From positions 4,897,440-4,961,439 of the forward strand of contig CM018048.1 in assembly GCA_008638375.1 (NCBI GenBank): a stretch of DNA of 64,000 bases, written 5' to 3'. This DNA comes from Nyssa sinensis. Taxonomy: Eukaryota; Streptophyta; Magnoliopsida; Cornales; Nyssaceae. This document shows positions 35,660 through 46,160 of this stretch, piece by piece; the stretch's first letter is position 1, and each line of letters starts with the position of its first letter. Below the pieces are notes generated by a model. The model was not told where the DNA came from. It made no database searches and saw only the letters and a program-made list of their open reading frames with translations. The position numbers and the translations under genes are program-made.

Positions 35660-37690
35660 AGTTATATTTATGATTTTTTTTTTTTTTTAGTTTTCTCTTT
35701 GTTTCTTTTTTTTTTTTTTTTTCAATTTTTCTTTCAACTTGTAGTCAAATAACTTCTTTGGAATCCCAGTGTGAAAAAAATTGAATTTTATTTTTACTCT
35801 TTGGTCCTATAAGTTTTTCTTTTCACAAAAAAAAAAAATTTGATATTTGAATGTTGTAGTTGGACAGAACTACAAGTTTAAATCTCTCTCTCTCTCTCTC
35901 TCTAAACTGAGGCCTACATGCACAATTATAGAGTAAAAAACTGAAGGTGCTATAAAAACAATTTGAAACTGCATGAAATAAATAGAGCAAAATATGAATC
36001 AACAAGAGAGCTGAAGAGAGGTTTCTATCAAATTCAAGCTTCAATAAGGGTTTATAGATGTAGGTTTTACAGAAAACAAAAAAAACAAAATCTACTGAAA
36101 GATGTGATCATGTATAAAAATGGGCAAATATATGAAAGGGAGGTTGAGGATTCTCCAAGAAGAAACTTGAGAAAAAGCAGTCGAACCCCAATTCAAATGG
36201 AAATAGAAACTTTAAAAAGCAACCCATCTTAGCATACAATTATAATACAGTCCAAAGAAGTTTTACCCATTTTCACTTCATAATTATCCAGTCCAGAAGT
36301 CCAATTGAAACTGTCACCCACTTCAGAAGCAACCCAACAACTTCTCTGCATCCAAAGGCTGAACAACCCACTTGCAAAGCAACAATGTATTTTAGCTAGA
36401 AACTAATACTGACCTCTTTATTTACAATCCTCAATGTGCAACACCAAAAAATTTGGATTGCTTAAGCAAATAGCCTGTTACAATCTAGCCCAGAGAAGGT
36501 GCATGTAATATTCCCATTAGATTTCTCTAAATACCGTACTCCCCCAATCCACATTTACCCTAGTGCCCAAGAATGCCACCACTAAAGGTTGGATTTTAAA
36601 TCCCAACCAATGGCAGTATCTACACATGATTAATCTCGATCAATGAGGGTTTCAAGAAGAAATGGCCTTTCAGTCTCTACCATCACAGAAATATACCTTT
36701 GAATGTGAAACCAACGACAATCATGAAAAAAATAGGGAATAGAACACTCTCAACAAAAGGTGCCTGAAGAAACAAAGCCAGTATGAATTTATGAAATATC
36801 TATTTTTTTCCCTCATAGAGTCATATATAACCCAAATTATTGCCAATCAAGCATTATATTGCATCCACTAAAAGCAGGAATGCAGAATTAAATGTCATCA
36901 CAATGAATAAACCACAGCACAACGAAGGAATGGTGATCACCAACTTGAGATTAAAATCTCTGGATGAATTGTTTCCATCACTTGCTTGAGGAAGATAAAA
37001 CAGGGCCTTGACTTGAGAACAACGTAGAATTTCAACATCAACTTGTAATAGAAATTTCCAAGAGAAGGGACACCCATGATTAATTTGCAAATCGTTATAT
37101 GAGGAGAAAGCAGTCGAATAACCAATTCTTTATGATATCAAGAGTTGCAGAGGTCATTGATCAAGCTCAATGAGAATAGAAGTAAAACTGAAGAAATCTT
37201 TGAAACAACCAAGAATGCAAAAAGACTAAAACATGCACCGTGGTGAATCACTGATAAGAAACTGAGAGAGGATAGAGTATTGGAAATTACAATCTGAAGG
37301 GCTATCAAGACAATACATCGCCGAAGACATTATTCATCTCTTTTGCAAACCAAATTGGAGAACCTGCTCATCAGGGTGAAACCATATTAACTTCAAACGA
37401 CGGCATGCTAAAGAGAACCAAATTCTTACAGACAATTTTTTTTTAAATCCTGCAATCTCTGACCAGAGTTCTAAGCATGGCAGAGTGATCATCCATTATT
37501 GTTAAAAGTGTGTGAAAATGGTTAAAAGTGTGCTTCAGAAAGAGAGAAAAAAAAAAAGGAGGGGGGGAGGGGGGGCGAGCATCTCCAAATTTTGATAAAT
37601 GCATAATTTTTAGAGTTTTTGACTAGTTCCCATGACTTTGTTTTTTGTTTGATCGAATACCCCGAGACCAATTTTGGTCAATAGCTCCTC
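35660..37690. other. spacer, no gene recognised
   Basis: A-rich on the plus strand; on the minus strand it has the T-rich look of an intron or 3' UTR, but no conserved peptide was found. A (CT)n tract is at about 35,885-35,902 and a G-rich run at 37,560-37,578. Confidence 0.4.
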
Positions 37691-37698
37691 CCACTTCT

Positions 37699-37706
37699 CT
37701 TTATAA
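37699..37706 (+). promoter_or_regulatory. TATA-like box before the lectin-receptor ORF
   Basis: ctttataacac lies about 60-70 bp upstream of the ATGs at 37,759 and 37,769, a plausible TATA spacing allowing for a short leader. Weak on its own. Confidence 0.35.
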
Positions 37707-37768
37707 CACTCGAGATTGAGGCCTCTGTTCCACAACAACCCACACTTGTCTTGCTCGAATGAAAAAAG

Positions 37769-38275
37769 ATGATCAACATAAAGGTACAGAAAGGTTGCCT
37801 AAACCTTCTCGTGGCTGCCATTTTTATTTTCCTTCTCTCTTCTTCTTCTATAGCAACAGCTCAACAAAGATACTCAAACATAAGCATTGCCTCTTCTCTT
37901 GCCCCTACTACCAACTCCTCGTGGCTCTCCCCTTCCGGTGTTTTTGCCTTTGGATTCTACCGTGAAGCTGATGGCTTTGCACTAGGCATTTTTCTTACTG
38001 GAAATCCCCAACAGACCATTTTATGGACAGCCAACCGAGATGATGCGTCCTTGTTATTCAACAGTGATGGCCTCACCTTGCGCCCTATGCAAGGCCCAGA
38101 GAGAGTGATAGCTAATTCTAGCCAATTTGATAATGATGGCCATCTATACTTGCTCGATACCACTGGTGTCAACATAATGAATCTAACAAATGGAGGATAT
38201 CCAACCGAAGAAAGACCATACGAGGCAATAGTCTTGTGTAAAAAAATAAGAATTAGTCAAGTTTTAATTAATTGA
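37769..38275 (+). pseudogene. G-type lectin S-receptor-like kinase, N-terminal fragment with internal deletion
   Basis: 168 residues. A signal peptide (about 10-31, LLVAAIFIFLLSSSS core) is followed by the B-lectin start (ISIASSLAPT, SSWLSPSGVFAFGFY, ILWTANRDDAS) typical of the LECRK/RLK1 group. After LLFNSDGLTLRP the protein jumps to DNDGHLYLLDTTGVN and NLTNGGYPTEERPYEA, which in full receptors lies some 150 residues further on, past the rest of the lectin domain. No EGF/PAN, membrane or kinase part follows; the frame ends in AT-rich sequence. An out-of-frame ATG at 37,759 precedes the chosen start. Best read as a deletion-fused relic, though a small secreted lectin cannot be excluded. Confidence 0.75.
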
Positions 38276-38845
38276 ATACCTTGTTTACTTGACAAAAAAA
38301 AAAAAAAGCAATTGTTGAAATTAGGATGAGAAAATGTATTTAATTGTTTAGTAAAGATTATTGAAAAGTGATTATGTAATATGAAATGATAAAATAATAA
38401 AAAGAAAGAAAAATAATAAAAAGTAATTGAGTAATATTATATTATTTTTTAATGACTTAATCAATTAATCATCAACGAACACCTTATTGAAAATTCAACT
38501 TAAATGTGCATAAGTTGACTCTAACTTATTTCACCCAATTGACTAATTTTGAATTATGTACTTAACTTCTCACTCAAATACCATAAATTGATATCATTAA
38601 ACTGAAACAAACGGGCTCTACATCCAAATCATATTTTACAGGTTGCTTACAAATTCTTAAAAATTAGTACTTAGATGAACCTTAGTATCTATAATCGCGT
38701 CAGTTAAATCCAAATATGTGATGTTAATGAAAGTTGCATTTAATATATTTGAGTTTATAATTTATCTTTAATTTCGACTCTTTGATTATTGGACTACTAA
38801 TGCATGTTGACCCTTTGATTTAATTTTATTCAAGTTTTAAACATA
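38276..38845. other. AT-rich spacer
   Basis: Nothing recognised between the lectin relic and the Gypsy element. Its last five bases, CTTTT (38,846-38,850 just to the right), are the target duplication of that element. Confidence 0.5.
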
Positions 38846-38850
38846 CTTTT

Positions 38851-39402
38851 TGATATACCACAAATTGACAGACCAGTCTCTATATGACACGTGTAACTAT
38901 AGAGCAGCTAAAGCTTAGCCATTCAGAGCAGGTTTAAACACTTAGCCTCCAAAACTACAAAGGTCGGAAGCTCATGCGACCCTCAGACTCACCTTCCGCT
39001 CAGAAGTCATACACAAGAGGGTTCCGAGCTCATTGCTGCCTTAAGCACCCTACCGAGCTAAAGATGAGGAAACAAAATTCAATAAGGAAACTGCCACTTA
39101 CAGATATCAAGCGCAATGTCCAACATGGTAACTGCTATTCTCTGGTGATCAAATCCCTACTTTCACGACTCCAAATCCTAATCAACTCAGGAAATCCATA
39201 ACCTATAAATAAAACCCCAAGGTACGCTGTTTCACTCATGCTCATTCAATTACTTTCAATTATAGTCTTTCAATTCAGTTTATTGACTTTATCATCAGAG
39301 CGGCTACCACCGGAGCCAACCCGGTGGCCCTCTGATCTCTTTCTTTAAGTGTTCGGTAGGCGTAGGAGAGTGGAGCCCACTGATCAGAAAAGTGCAGCAT
39401 CA
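38851..39402 (+). repeat. Gypsy 5' LTR
   Basis: 552 bp, TGATATACCAC...GCAGCATCA. A TATA-like cctataaataaaa is at about 39,200-39,215. Confidence 0.95.
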
Positions 39403-41330
39403 ATTTGGCGTCGTCTGTGGGAAACGACAATTGTTTCTCACCAAAAGTTCCTTTCTTTGCAAGCGAACTCGTAGTCCTTCTTATCGGAGGATCATAGCTC
39501 CTAATCTCCATTCAAGGAAGAACGCTCAAAATCCTCCAAACCGGCCTCCCGTCGGAAGAGGGAGGGGACAATCATCTGATCCCATGCAGCAGCAGCTCGA
39601 CCAAGTTAAGCGACAGAACGAGCTAATGCAGGAACAACTTTTAGCCATCTCCAAAACTCTGGCGATGCTTACCGAGAGCCACGGAACCAACCTTTCAAAT
39701 CCACCCGTCAACGCGACTGATCTAAGGACATAGCCTCCTACCGCCACCATGGGCGGAAGATCCCACGAAGAGACTTTCAGCGAACAACCGGTGTACCCCC
39801 GAGGTACCACTCTCGTTGAAGGAGACCCCCAGCCATCGGCGGCCGCAAGTAGGGGGATACCAACCTTTAATCCGGACGTCCACTACCGGAGTACTACAAG
39901 GGTTCCAACTCCAGTGGCTTTAGGGGCAAATCTAGTGCCACAAGAGTTCCAACCTCAAACAGCACCAGTTCCCCTGGCTCAAGAAGATCGAAATCATCTT
40001 CCTACCATGGGTTAGGACCGTCCTCTCCATACGAGAATTGAAACCGCAAGGCAAAACTCGCAACAACCAATACTGCCCAAGGACCCACGGAGGGCCGAAG
40101 AGGTCACAAACTCTATGGATCATACTGTTGTTGCGAGAGGAGTTTACATCCTTCCCGAGCAGGACGAACTAGCTAGGCTGCTCGGAAGGCTCTCCACGTC
40201 ATTTACCCCCGCTATCATGGCCGAGGAGCGACCAAAGAAACTTTTTGTCCCAAAGTTCACTCTCTACAAGGGGATTGGCGACCCTGTGGACCATCTCTCT
40301 TATTATCAACACACCATGGCACTACATGGGGCTACCGACGCCTTCATGTGCCGAACATTTGTCACCAGCCTCAAAGGGACTGCTCTGAAGTGGTTCCACC
40401 ACCTCCCTCCGAGCTCAATCACTAGCTTCTACAAGCTCGACAGGCGATTCCTTGACCGGTTCATAACAAGCAGAAGGTTGAGGAAGGGCCCAGAGTTTTT
40501 GCTAAACATAAAGCAGTTCAAAGGAGAATCTCTCAGAGAGTACATCGCGTGCTTCAATGCCGAGCTCACTGAGATCACAGATTGCAGTCCGAGCTTCCTG
40601 GTTGCCGCCCTGACCTTTGGTCTTGCTCAGGGGGGCTTCCGAGATTCCCTAACAAAGAGCCCTCCTACTGACATGGCAGCTCTCATGGAACGTGCCAGGA
40701 AATACATAAATATGGAGAAAGCAAAAAATACCTCCCAAAAGATTAAGGAGCAAGCCCAGAAAGATAAGTGGAAGAAAGACTCCAGTGCCACCAAGAAGAG
40801 GGTGAGGAGCCCTAACAAAAGAATGGCACCCAAGGCTCCAAGCAATACTGGTCCCGGAGGGTTTGTTACTTTCACTCCCCTGAATGCCTCTTTGGCCCAC
40901 ATACTTCAGTAGGTCCGAGCACGTGAAAACCTGAAATGGCTGGAGCCATTAAAGAGCAACCCCAATAACAGAGACCAAAACAAGTATTGTGACTTCCATA
41001 AAGACCATGGGCATACGATTGATGGATGTATAGCCCTAAAGCATGAGATCGAGCAGCTCATAAGGAGAGGGCGACTGATGGAGTTCGTCAGGTAGGGCGG
41101 GAGGCAGAACCCCCGTAATGACAAACCTCCGTAGAGGAGGCAGAAGCAGAGGCCAGAACAGAGGGATGGAAGGAATGAGCCCCAGCAGCATAACAATCAA
41201 GTTATCTTCATCCTCCATTCGGACACCTCGGCCATAAGGACGTCCAACAGAGCAAGAAAGCGTTATGCTCGGGAGGCCAGAACTGCTCCCCGCATTCACC
41301 AGATTTCTGCTATAGAGAAAAGGCTGAGGC
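39392..41330 (+). pseudogene. Gypsy gag, interrupted by stops
   Basis: One frame runs from about 39,392 with stops at 39,731, 40,013, 40,910, 41,093 and 41,132, mostly TAG at Gln-like positions. The N-terminal part is Pro/Gln-rich and variable. The retrotransposon gag domain is at about 40,220-40,640: FHHLPPSSITSFYKLDRRFL, LNIKQFKGESLREYIACFNA. A CHHC-type knuckle near 40,988-41,030 reads YCDFHKDHGHTIDGC, followed by KHEIEQLIRRGRL, a pattern typical of Tat gag. The product would form the particle; it is non-functional here unless stops are bypassed. Confidence 0.85.
39406..39423 (+). other. Gypsy primer-binding site
   Basis: TGGCGTCGTCTGTGGGAA, three bases after the LTR. It resembles the TGGCGCCGT start expected for a tRNA-Asp primer with one change; the TRIM array at 62-64 kb uses almost the same sequence (TGGCGCCGTCTGTGGGAA). 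Confidence 0.7.
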
Positions 41331-41818
41331 CACTACCTGAGATCCAGTTCACAAAGCAAGATCTTACAAGGGTACAATGCCCTCACAGTGATGCCCTAGT
41401 TATCTCTCTCAAAATTGCTAATTTTGAGATCCGAAGAGTCTTGGTGGACACAGGAAGCTCTGTAAATGTGTTATTTTACGAGCCCCTCAAACAGATGAAG
41501 CTCTGCTCCAATGACGTCAAGCCCACTGCCGCCATAATGGTAGGATTTGACGAGAACCTCAGTACCCCACTAGGGAGGATTGACCTGCCTACCACGGTAG
41601 GAGAGGGAGATGGACAGAAGACCACAATCTCAGAATATATGGTTTTGAACTCCAAGTTTCCCTATAATGTAATCATCGGTAGGCCGTGGCTCCACCAAAT
41701 GGGAGCGGTCACCTCAACCCTCCATCAATGCCTAAAGTATGTCTACTCCATCAGAGGATGCCAACCAACTGCCCGAGAGTGCCACGCTCTTGTGCTCAAG
41801 GAGAAGACCCCCAAATAG
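41331..41818 (+). pseudogene. Gypsy aspartic protease domain
   Basis: LVDTGSSVNVLFYE (catalytic Asp at 41,447), then YMVLNSKFPYNVIIGRPWLH, with the ILGRP-like end of retropepsins present as IIGRP. It continues the gag frame without frameshift and ends at TAG 41,816. Domain intact at the residue level. Confidence 0.85.
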
Positions 41819-42026
41819 CAATTACAACACACTCGTGAAGGTGTGGGGCCGGACCTTTCCCAACATCACGAGGCAGAAAACAACCCCTCCGGAATCGATG
41901 AACCCCTAAGCCCTAGGAAAAGGGACAGTAGGGCCAAACCCGTAGGGGACCCAATCAAGGTGCTGGTTAGCTCAAAAGAACAAGGGCGTTACTTGCAAAT
42001 CGGTCCAGACTTGACACCTGCCGAGT

Positions 42027-43434
42027 AAGAAGAGATGGTAGGATTCTTAAAGAACAACCTCTCGGTATTTGCTTGGGAAACGAAAGATATGGAGAGGATA
42101 GATCCAGACCTCATCACCCATAAGTTGATGACAGATCCTGACCACCATCCGGTCAGACAAAAGAGGAGGACACTCGCTCCAGAGCGTCATCAGATCATCA
42201 GCGAGGAAGTCCAGAGGTTGCTAGAGGCCAAGATGATACGAAAGGTATTCTATCCAGAATGGCTTGCCAATACTGTTCTAGTTAAGAAGAAAAATGGCAA
42301 GTGGAGAGTCTGTGTTGATTACATAGACCTCAACAAGGCCTACCCCAAGGACAGCTTTCCTCTCCCAAGGATTGACCAGTTGGTTGATGCAACGGCAGGG
42401 CACGAACTCATGAGCTTCATGGACGCCTACTTTAGATACAACCAGATTCAGATGTACCCACCAGACCAGGAAAAGGCAGCTTTTATAACCGAACGAGGTC
42501 TCTATTGCTATAGAGTGATGTCGTTCAGACTGAAAAATGCTGGTACAACATATCGGCATTTGGTCAACAAGATGTTTAGTCCTCTAATCAGCACTACAAT
42601 GGAAGTTTACATAGATGAAATGTTGGTCAAAAGCCTACAAAAGAGCAGCCACCTCCAGCACTTAGGTCAGACATTTGACATCCTGAAGCAACACAAGATG
42701 AAGCCGAATCCCTTGAAGTGCACCTTTGGGCTAACCAAGGGAAAGTTCTTGGGATACATTGTCTCTCAGAGAGGTATTGAAGCAGACCCTACGCAGATCA
42801 AAGCCTTGATTAAGCTGGAATCGCCAAAGACCAAGAAAGACATTCAGGCTCTAAATGGGAGGGTTGCGGCTCTGAACAGATTCATCTCTAAATCTACAGA
42901 TCGATGCCTGCCATTCTTCAAAGCTTTGAAGGGTAACAAAGCCTTACAATGGTCCAAAGAATGTGAAAAAGTCTTTCAAGAATTGAAGGAATATCTGGCT
43001 TCCCCTGAGCTCTTGTCAAAGCCAATACAAAGGGAGAAACTGCTTCTCTATCTTACAGTCTCAAAAAACACCGTCAGTTCAGTACTAGTTAGGCAAGACA
43101 GGAGGGTCCAGAAGCCCATATTCTATGTCAGCAGAGCACTACTAGACATAAAGAAAAGATACCTTGAAATTGAGAAGCTAGCCTTTGCATTAATAATTTA
43201 TGCATTGAAGCTCTGACCTTACTTCCAAGGGCATCCCATTGAGATCCCAACCGCTTATTCACTAAAGTCGGTACTGCGGAAACCCAAAGTTTCAAGGCGA
43301 TTAGTTAAATGGTCAATAGAATTGGAGGAATTTGATATATCCTATGTACCATGAAATTCCATCAAAGGGCAAGAATTGGCAGATTTTGTTGCTGAATTCA
43401 CTCCAGCACTACACAATAAGGCACAGATCTGTAA
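42027..43434 (+). pseudogene. Gypsy reverse transcriptase and first RNase H
   Basis: RT: ANTVLVKKKNGKWRVCVDYI, LNKAYPKDSFPLPRIDQLVD, SFMDAYFRYNQIQM, FRLKNAGTTYRHLVNKMF, then VYIDEMLVKS at about 42,605-42,634. The catalytic YxDD is YIDE (GAA at 42,617-42,619), so the second metal-binding Asp is replaced. The usual GLKNAGATYQ is also altered. A connection/first RNase H region follows: LLYLTVSKNTVSSVLVRQD, PIFYVSRALLD, YLEIEKLAFALI. A TGA at 43,214-43,216 replaces the Arg of LRPYFQGH, and another follows at 43,352. Confidence 0.9.
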
Positions 43435-43990
43435 GAGCTCGGCTACATGACAGCTCTACACTGATGGATCATCCATAGACCAAGGTTCTCGCGTAGGCAT
43501 AGTATTATGATCCCCTGAGGGACTTATAGCTGAAAAGGCCGTTAGGTTGGGGTTCAGGGCCTCCAATAACGAAGCCGAGTACGAAGCCCTCATCCTTGGA
43601 ATAAAGTTAGCCATGGAATGCGAGGCCCAAAACCTCAAAATCTTCTATGACTCCCAACTAGTGGTAAGCCAAGTTCTGGGAGAATTTTTCATCAAAGACG
43701 ACAAAATACTCTAGTACTCAGAGCTGGTCAATTCACTAAAGCACTCCTTCCATGAATTCACTATTCAAAAAATTGAAAGAGGTCAAAACTCCCAAGTCGA
43801 TGCATTGGCAAACATGGCCACTTATATCAAGGCGAAAGGAGATTCCACTTTAAAGATCTCTCACCAGCCAAGGCCAAGCATAGAAGAGGTTCAAGTCGCC
43901 CAAGTTACCGAACAGACCCAAAATTGGATGACTCCTATCCTCTAGTACATTGAAAGAGGGCTCCTCCCAAAGGACAGGAACAAGGCCAGA
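43435..43990 (+). pseudogene. Gypsy second RNase H domain
   Basis: LYTDGSSIDQGSRVG, RASNNEAEYEALILGIKLA, IFYDSQLVVSQVLGEF and VDALANMATYI carry the D, E, D, D residues of RNase H. Such an added archaeal-type RNase H after the first one is known from Tat elements. Stops at 43,448, 43,508 and 43,712 interrupt it. Confidence 0.85.
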
Positions 43991-45160
43991 AGAGTCCGAA
44001 TCAGGGCAGCTCGGTACCTGGTTATAAATAGAAAGCTTTACCACAGATCCTACTCCCAACCCTTGTTGCGGTGCCTGGATCCAGAGGAGTCACAATATGT
44101 TCTGGCCGAAATACACAAAGGAATCTGTGGCAACCACAATGCTGGCAGAACCATGGCCCACCGTGCTCTAACGCAAGGCTACTATTGGCCTAGCATGCTG
44201 AAACAAGCCAAGGAGTACGTTCGGAAGTGTGACAAATGTCAACGATTTGCTCCATATCAACACCAGCCCCACCATGAACTCATCCCTATAGTCAGCCCAT
44301 AACCCTTTGCTCAATGGGGAATGGACATCGTAGGGCTGCTACCAAAGGCCACCCCTAATAGGAGATATCTTTTGGTCGCCATTGACTACTTCTTCAAATG
44401 GGCAAAGGCTGAGCCCTTAACACATATCACAGATGCGGAAGTCAAAAAACTCACCTAGAAGAACATTATCTGTAGGTTCGGCATACCACGTGTTATTATT
44501 ACAGACAATGGTACACAATTTGCAGGGAAAGTCTTCAAGAAATTCTGTCAAGACTTGCACATAAGTCATCACTTCGCTTCACCAGGGCACCCTCAAGCCA
44601 ACGGTCAAGCAAAAGTCACCAACCGAACGATCCTTGATGTTCTTAAGAAAAGGTTGGAGGAAGCCAAGGGAAGATAGGTTGAAGAGCTCCCTGGTGTGCT
44701 ATGGGCCTACAAGACCACAAGAAGAACACCGACTTCTGAAACTCCATTCTCGCTTGTCTATTGCTCAGAAGTAATAATTCATGTTGAGATCGGTATGCCT
44801 ACCTTGAGGACGGAAGCATTCGACCCAGAAACTAATGATCAGCAACTTGCAGAAAACCTGGACCTCCTTGAAGAAAAGCGAGACCAGGCCAGAATTAGAA
44901 CGAAGACATATCAGCATAGGATAGCCAACCATTCCAAACAAGGGTTAAAACCCCTCAGCTTTCAGGTTGGAGACTTCGTCCTAAGAAGAGTGTTCCCAAA
45001 CACCAAGGATCCTACCATGAGAAAGCTGTCACCCAACTGGGAAGGCCTATACCGAGTAACGAAAATTATCAAACCTACCACATACTGGTTGGAAGACATA
45101 TCTGAGAGACTTGTACTTAGGCCGTGGAATGTAGAACACTTACGGAAGTATTATCAATAA
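43991..45160 (+). pseudogene. Gypsy integrase
   Basis: HHCC zinc domain: IHKGICGNHNAGRTMAHRA, then CDKCQRFA (about 44,113-44,250). Core: WGMDIVGLLP (first Asp near 44,321), IITDNGTQFAG (second Asp near 44,502) and HPQANGQAKVTNRTIL. The catalytic Glu of the DDE triad, normally QAEVTNR, is Lys (AAA at 44,612-44,614). Stops occur at 44,300, 44,456 and 44,675. The C-terminal part (VGDFVLRRVFPNT, LSPNWEGLYRVTKI, WNVEHLRKYY) is intact and ends at TAA 45,158. Confidence 0.9.
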
Positions 45161-45194
45161 AGATTCTTCCTTTTTTTCGTCTCCACCGAGCATT

Positions 45195-45450
45195 CTCATC
45201 TCAATGTGCAGACCTTTAAAAACCTTACAACCCATGCAAGTATTACAGGTCTGGTCCATCTCAATGTACAGACCCCTAAAAACCTTGCAGCCCATGCAAG
45301 TTTTAAGGTTTGGTCCATCTCAATATACAGACCCCTAAAAAACTTGCAGCCCATGCAAGTGTTACAAGTCTGGTTCATCTCAATGTATAGACCCCTAGAA
45401 ACCATGCAGCCCATGCAAGTGTTATAGGTCTGGACCACCTCCATACATGA
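45195..45450. repeat. 60-bp minisatellite inside the Gypsy element
   Basis: Four tandem units of 60-61 bp with the words tctggtccatctcaatgtac, agacccctaaaaacc and gcagcccatgcaagt. It lies immediately after the pol stop. Tandem repeats in this spacer are common in Tat elements and are known to seed satellite arrays in some plants. Confidence 0.95.
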
Positions 45451-46160
45451 ATATTTACAATTCTTCAACCTGCTCGATTACTTCCCATACTGAGGGTAGA
45501 AGACTTTACTTGATTGCTCTACTACTCAAGTTACAAATGATTCTGATTAGTCAATACCAACTCCGGTTCAATTATTACAAATCTTCTTGTTCGGTTCTTA
45601 TTAGTCATAATAATAGAAGCTCGAATCATGAAGAATTTGTTCAAAGTCTTCCTATCCAGCTATGATTAGTCATGGTGGACACAAGCTCTAATTATGGAGG
45701 ATTTGTTCAATTGTCATCACAAGTCTTCCAATAGATTATAATGAATGTGCTCAAGCATCATTGCAAGTTTTCCTGCTCAGTTATTATCAATCCTGGTTCT
45801 GATTTCAAAAGATTTGTTCAGTTACAGTGATTGATTATTTACAAGTTTTTCTGATCGGAAGATATTGTTCAGTATATTTTTAGTTAAAAAGTTTGATCTG
45901 AAGTATGTTCAACTCCTGAACACTCTCCTTACAAAATTAAAGTTTGAAGGGCTGGAACCCAAATTTACACTTCAGAGCAGTAATAGGTTGGAACAGTATT
46001 GACTTCACTTAGCATCCACAACAGTTCACAAAAATTTGCAAGTATTGCTATTCGGAAGAATAAGCATACTCAAGCTCTGGAGAAAGTAGATTTTCATTGA
46101 TAACTATCAAGAGTACATCAGTTCAAAAAAAAAAACAAAACGAACAAAATACAACAGATC
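45451..46160. other. Gypsy spacer between pol and the antisense gene
   Basis: Non-coding on both strands as far as I can see. It ends at the stop of the antisense gene (46,161-46,163). Confidence 0.6.

Noticed and set aside
40627..41299. Minus-strand ORFs of 83-96 codons within the Gypsy gag region
   Set aside because: Antisense shadows of the GC-richer gag frame; the real frame carries the gag domain and the zinc knuckle.
45195..45450. Regularly spaced repeats that could suggest a CRISPR array
   Set aside because: The units are contiguous 60-bp repeats without unique spacers, inside a plant retrotransposon.
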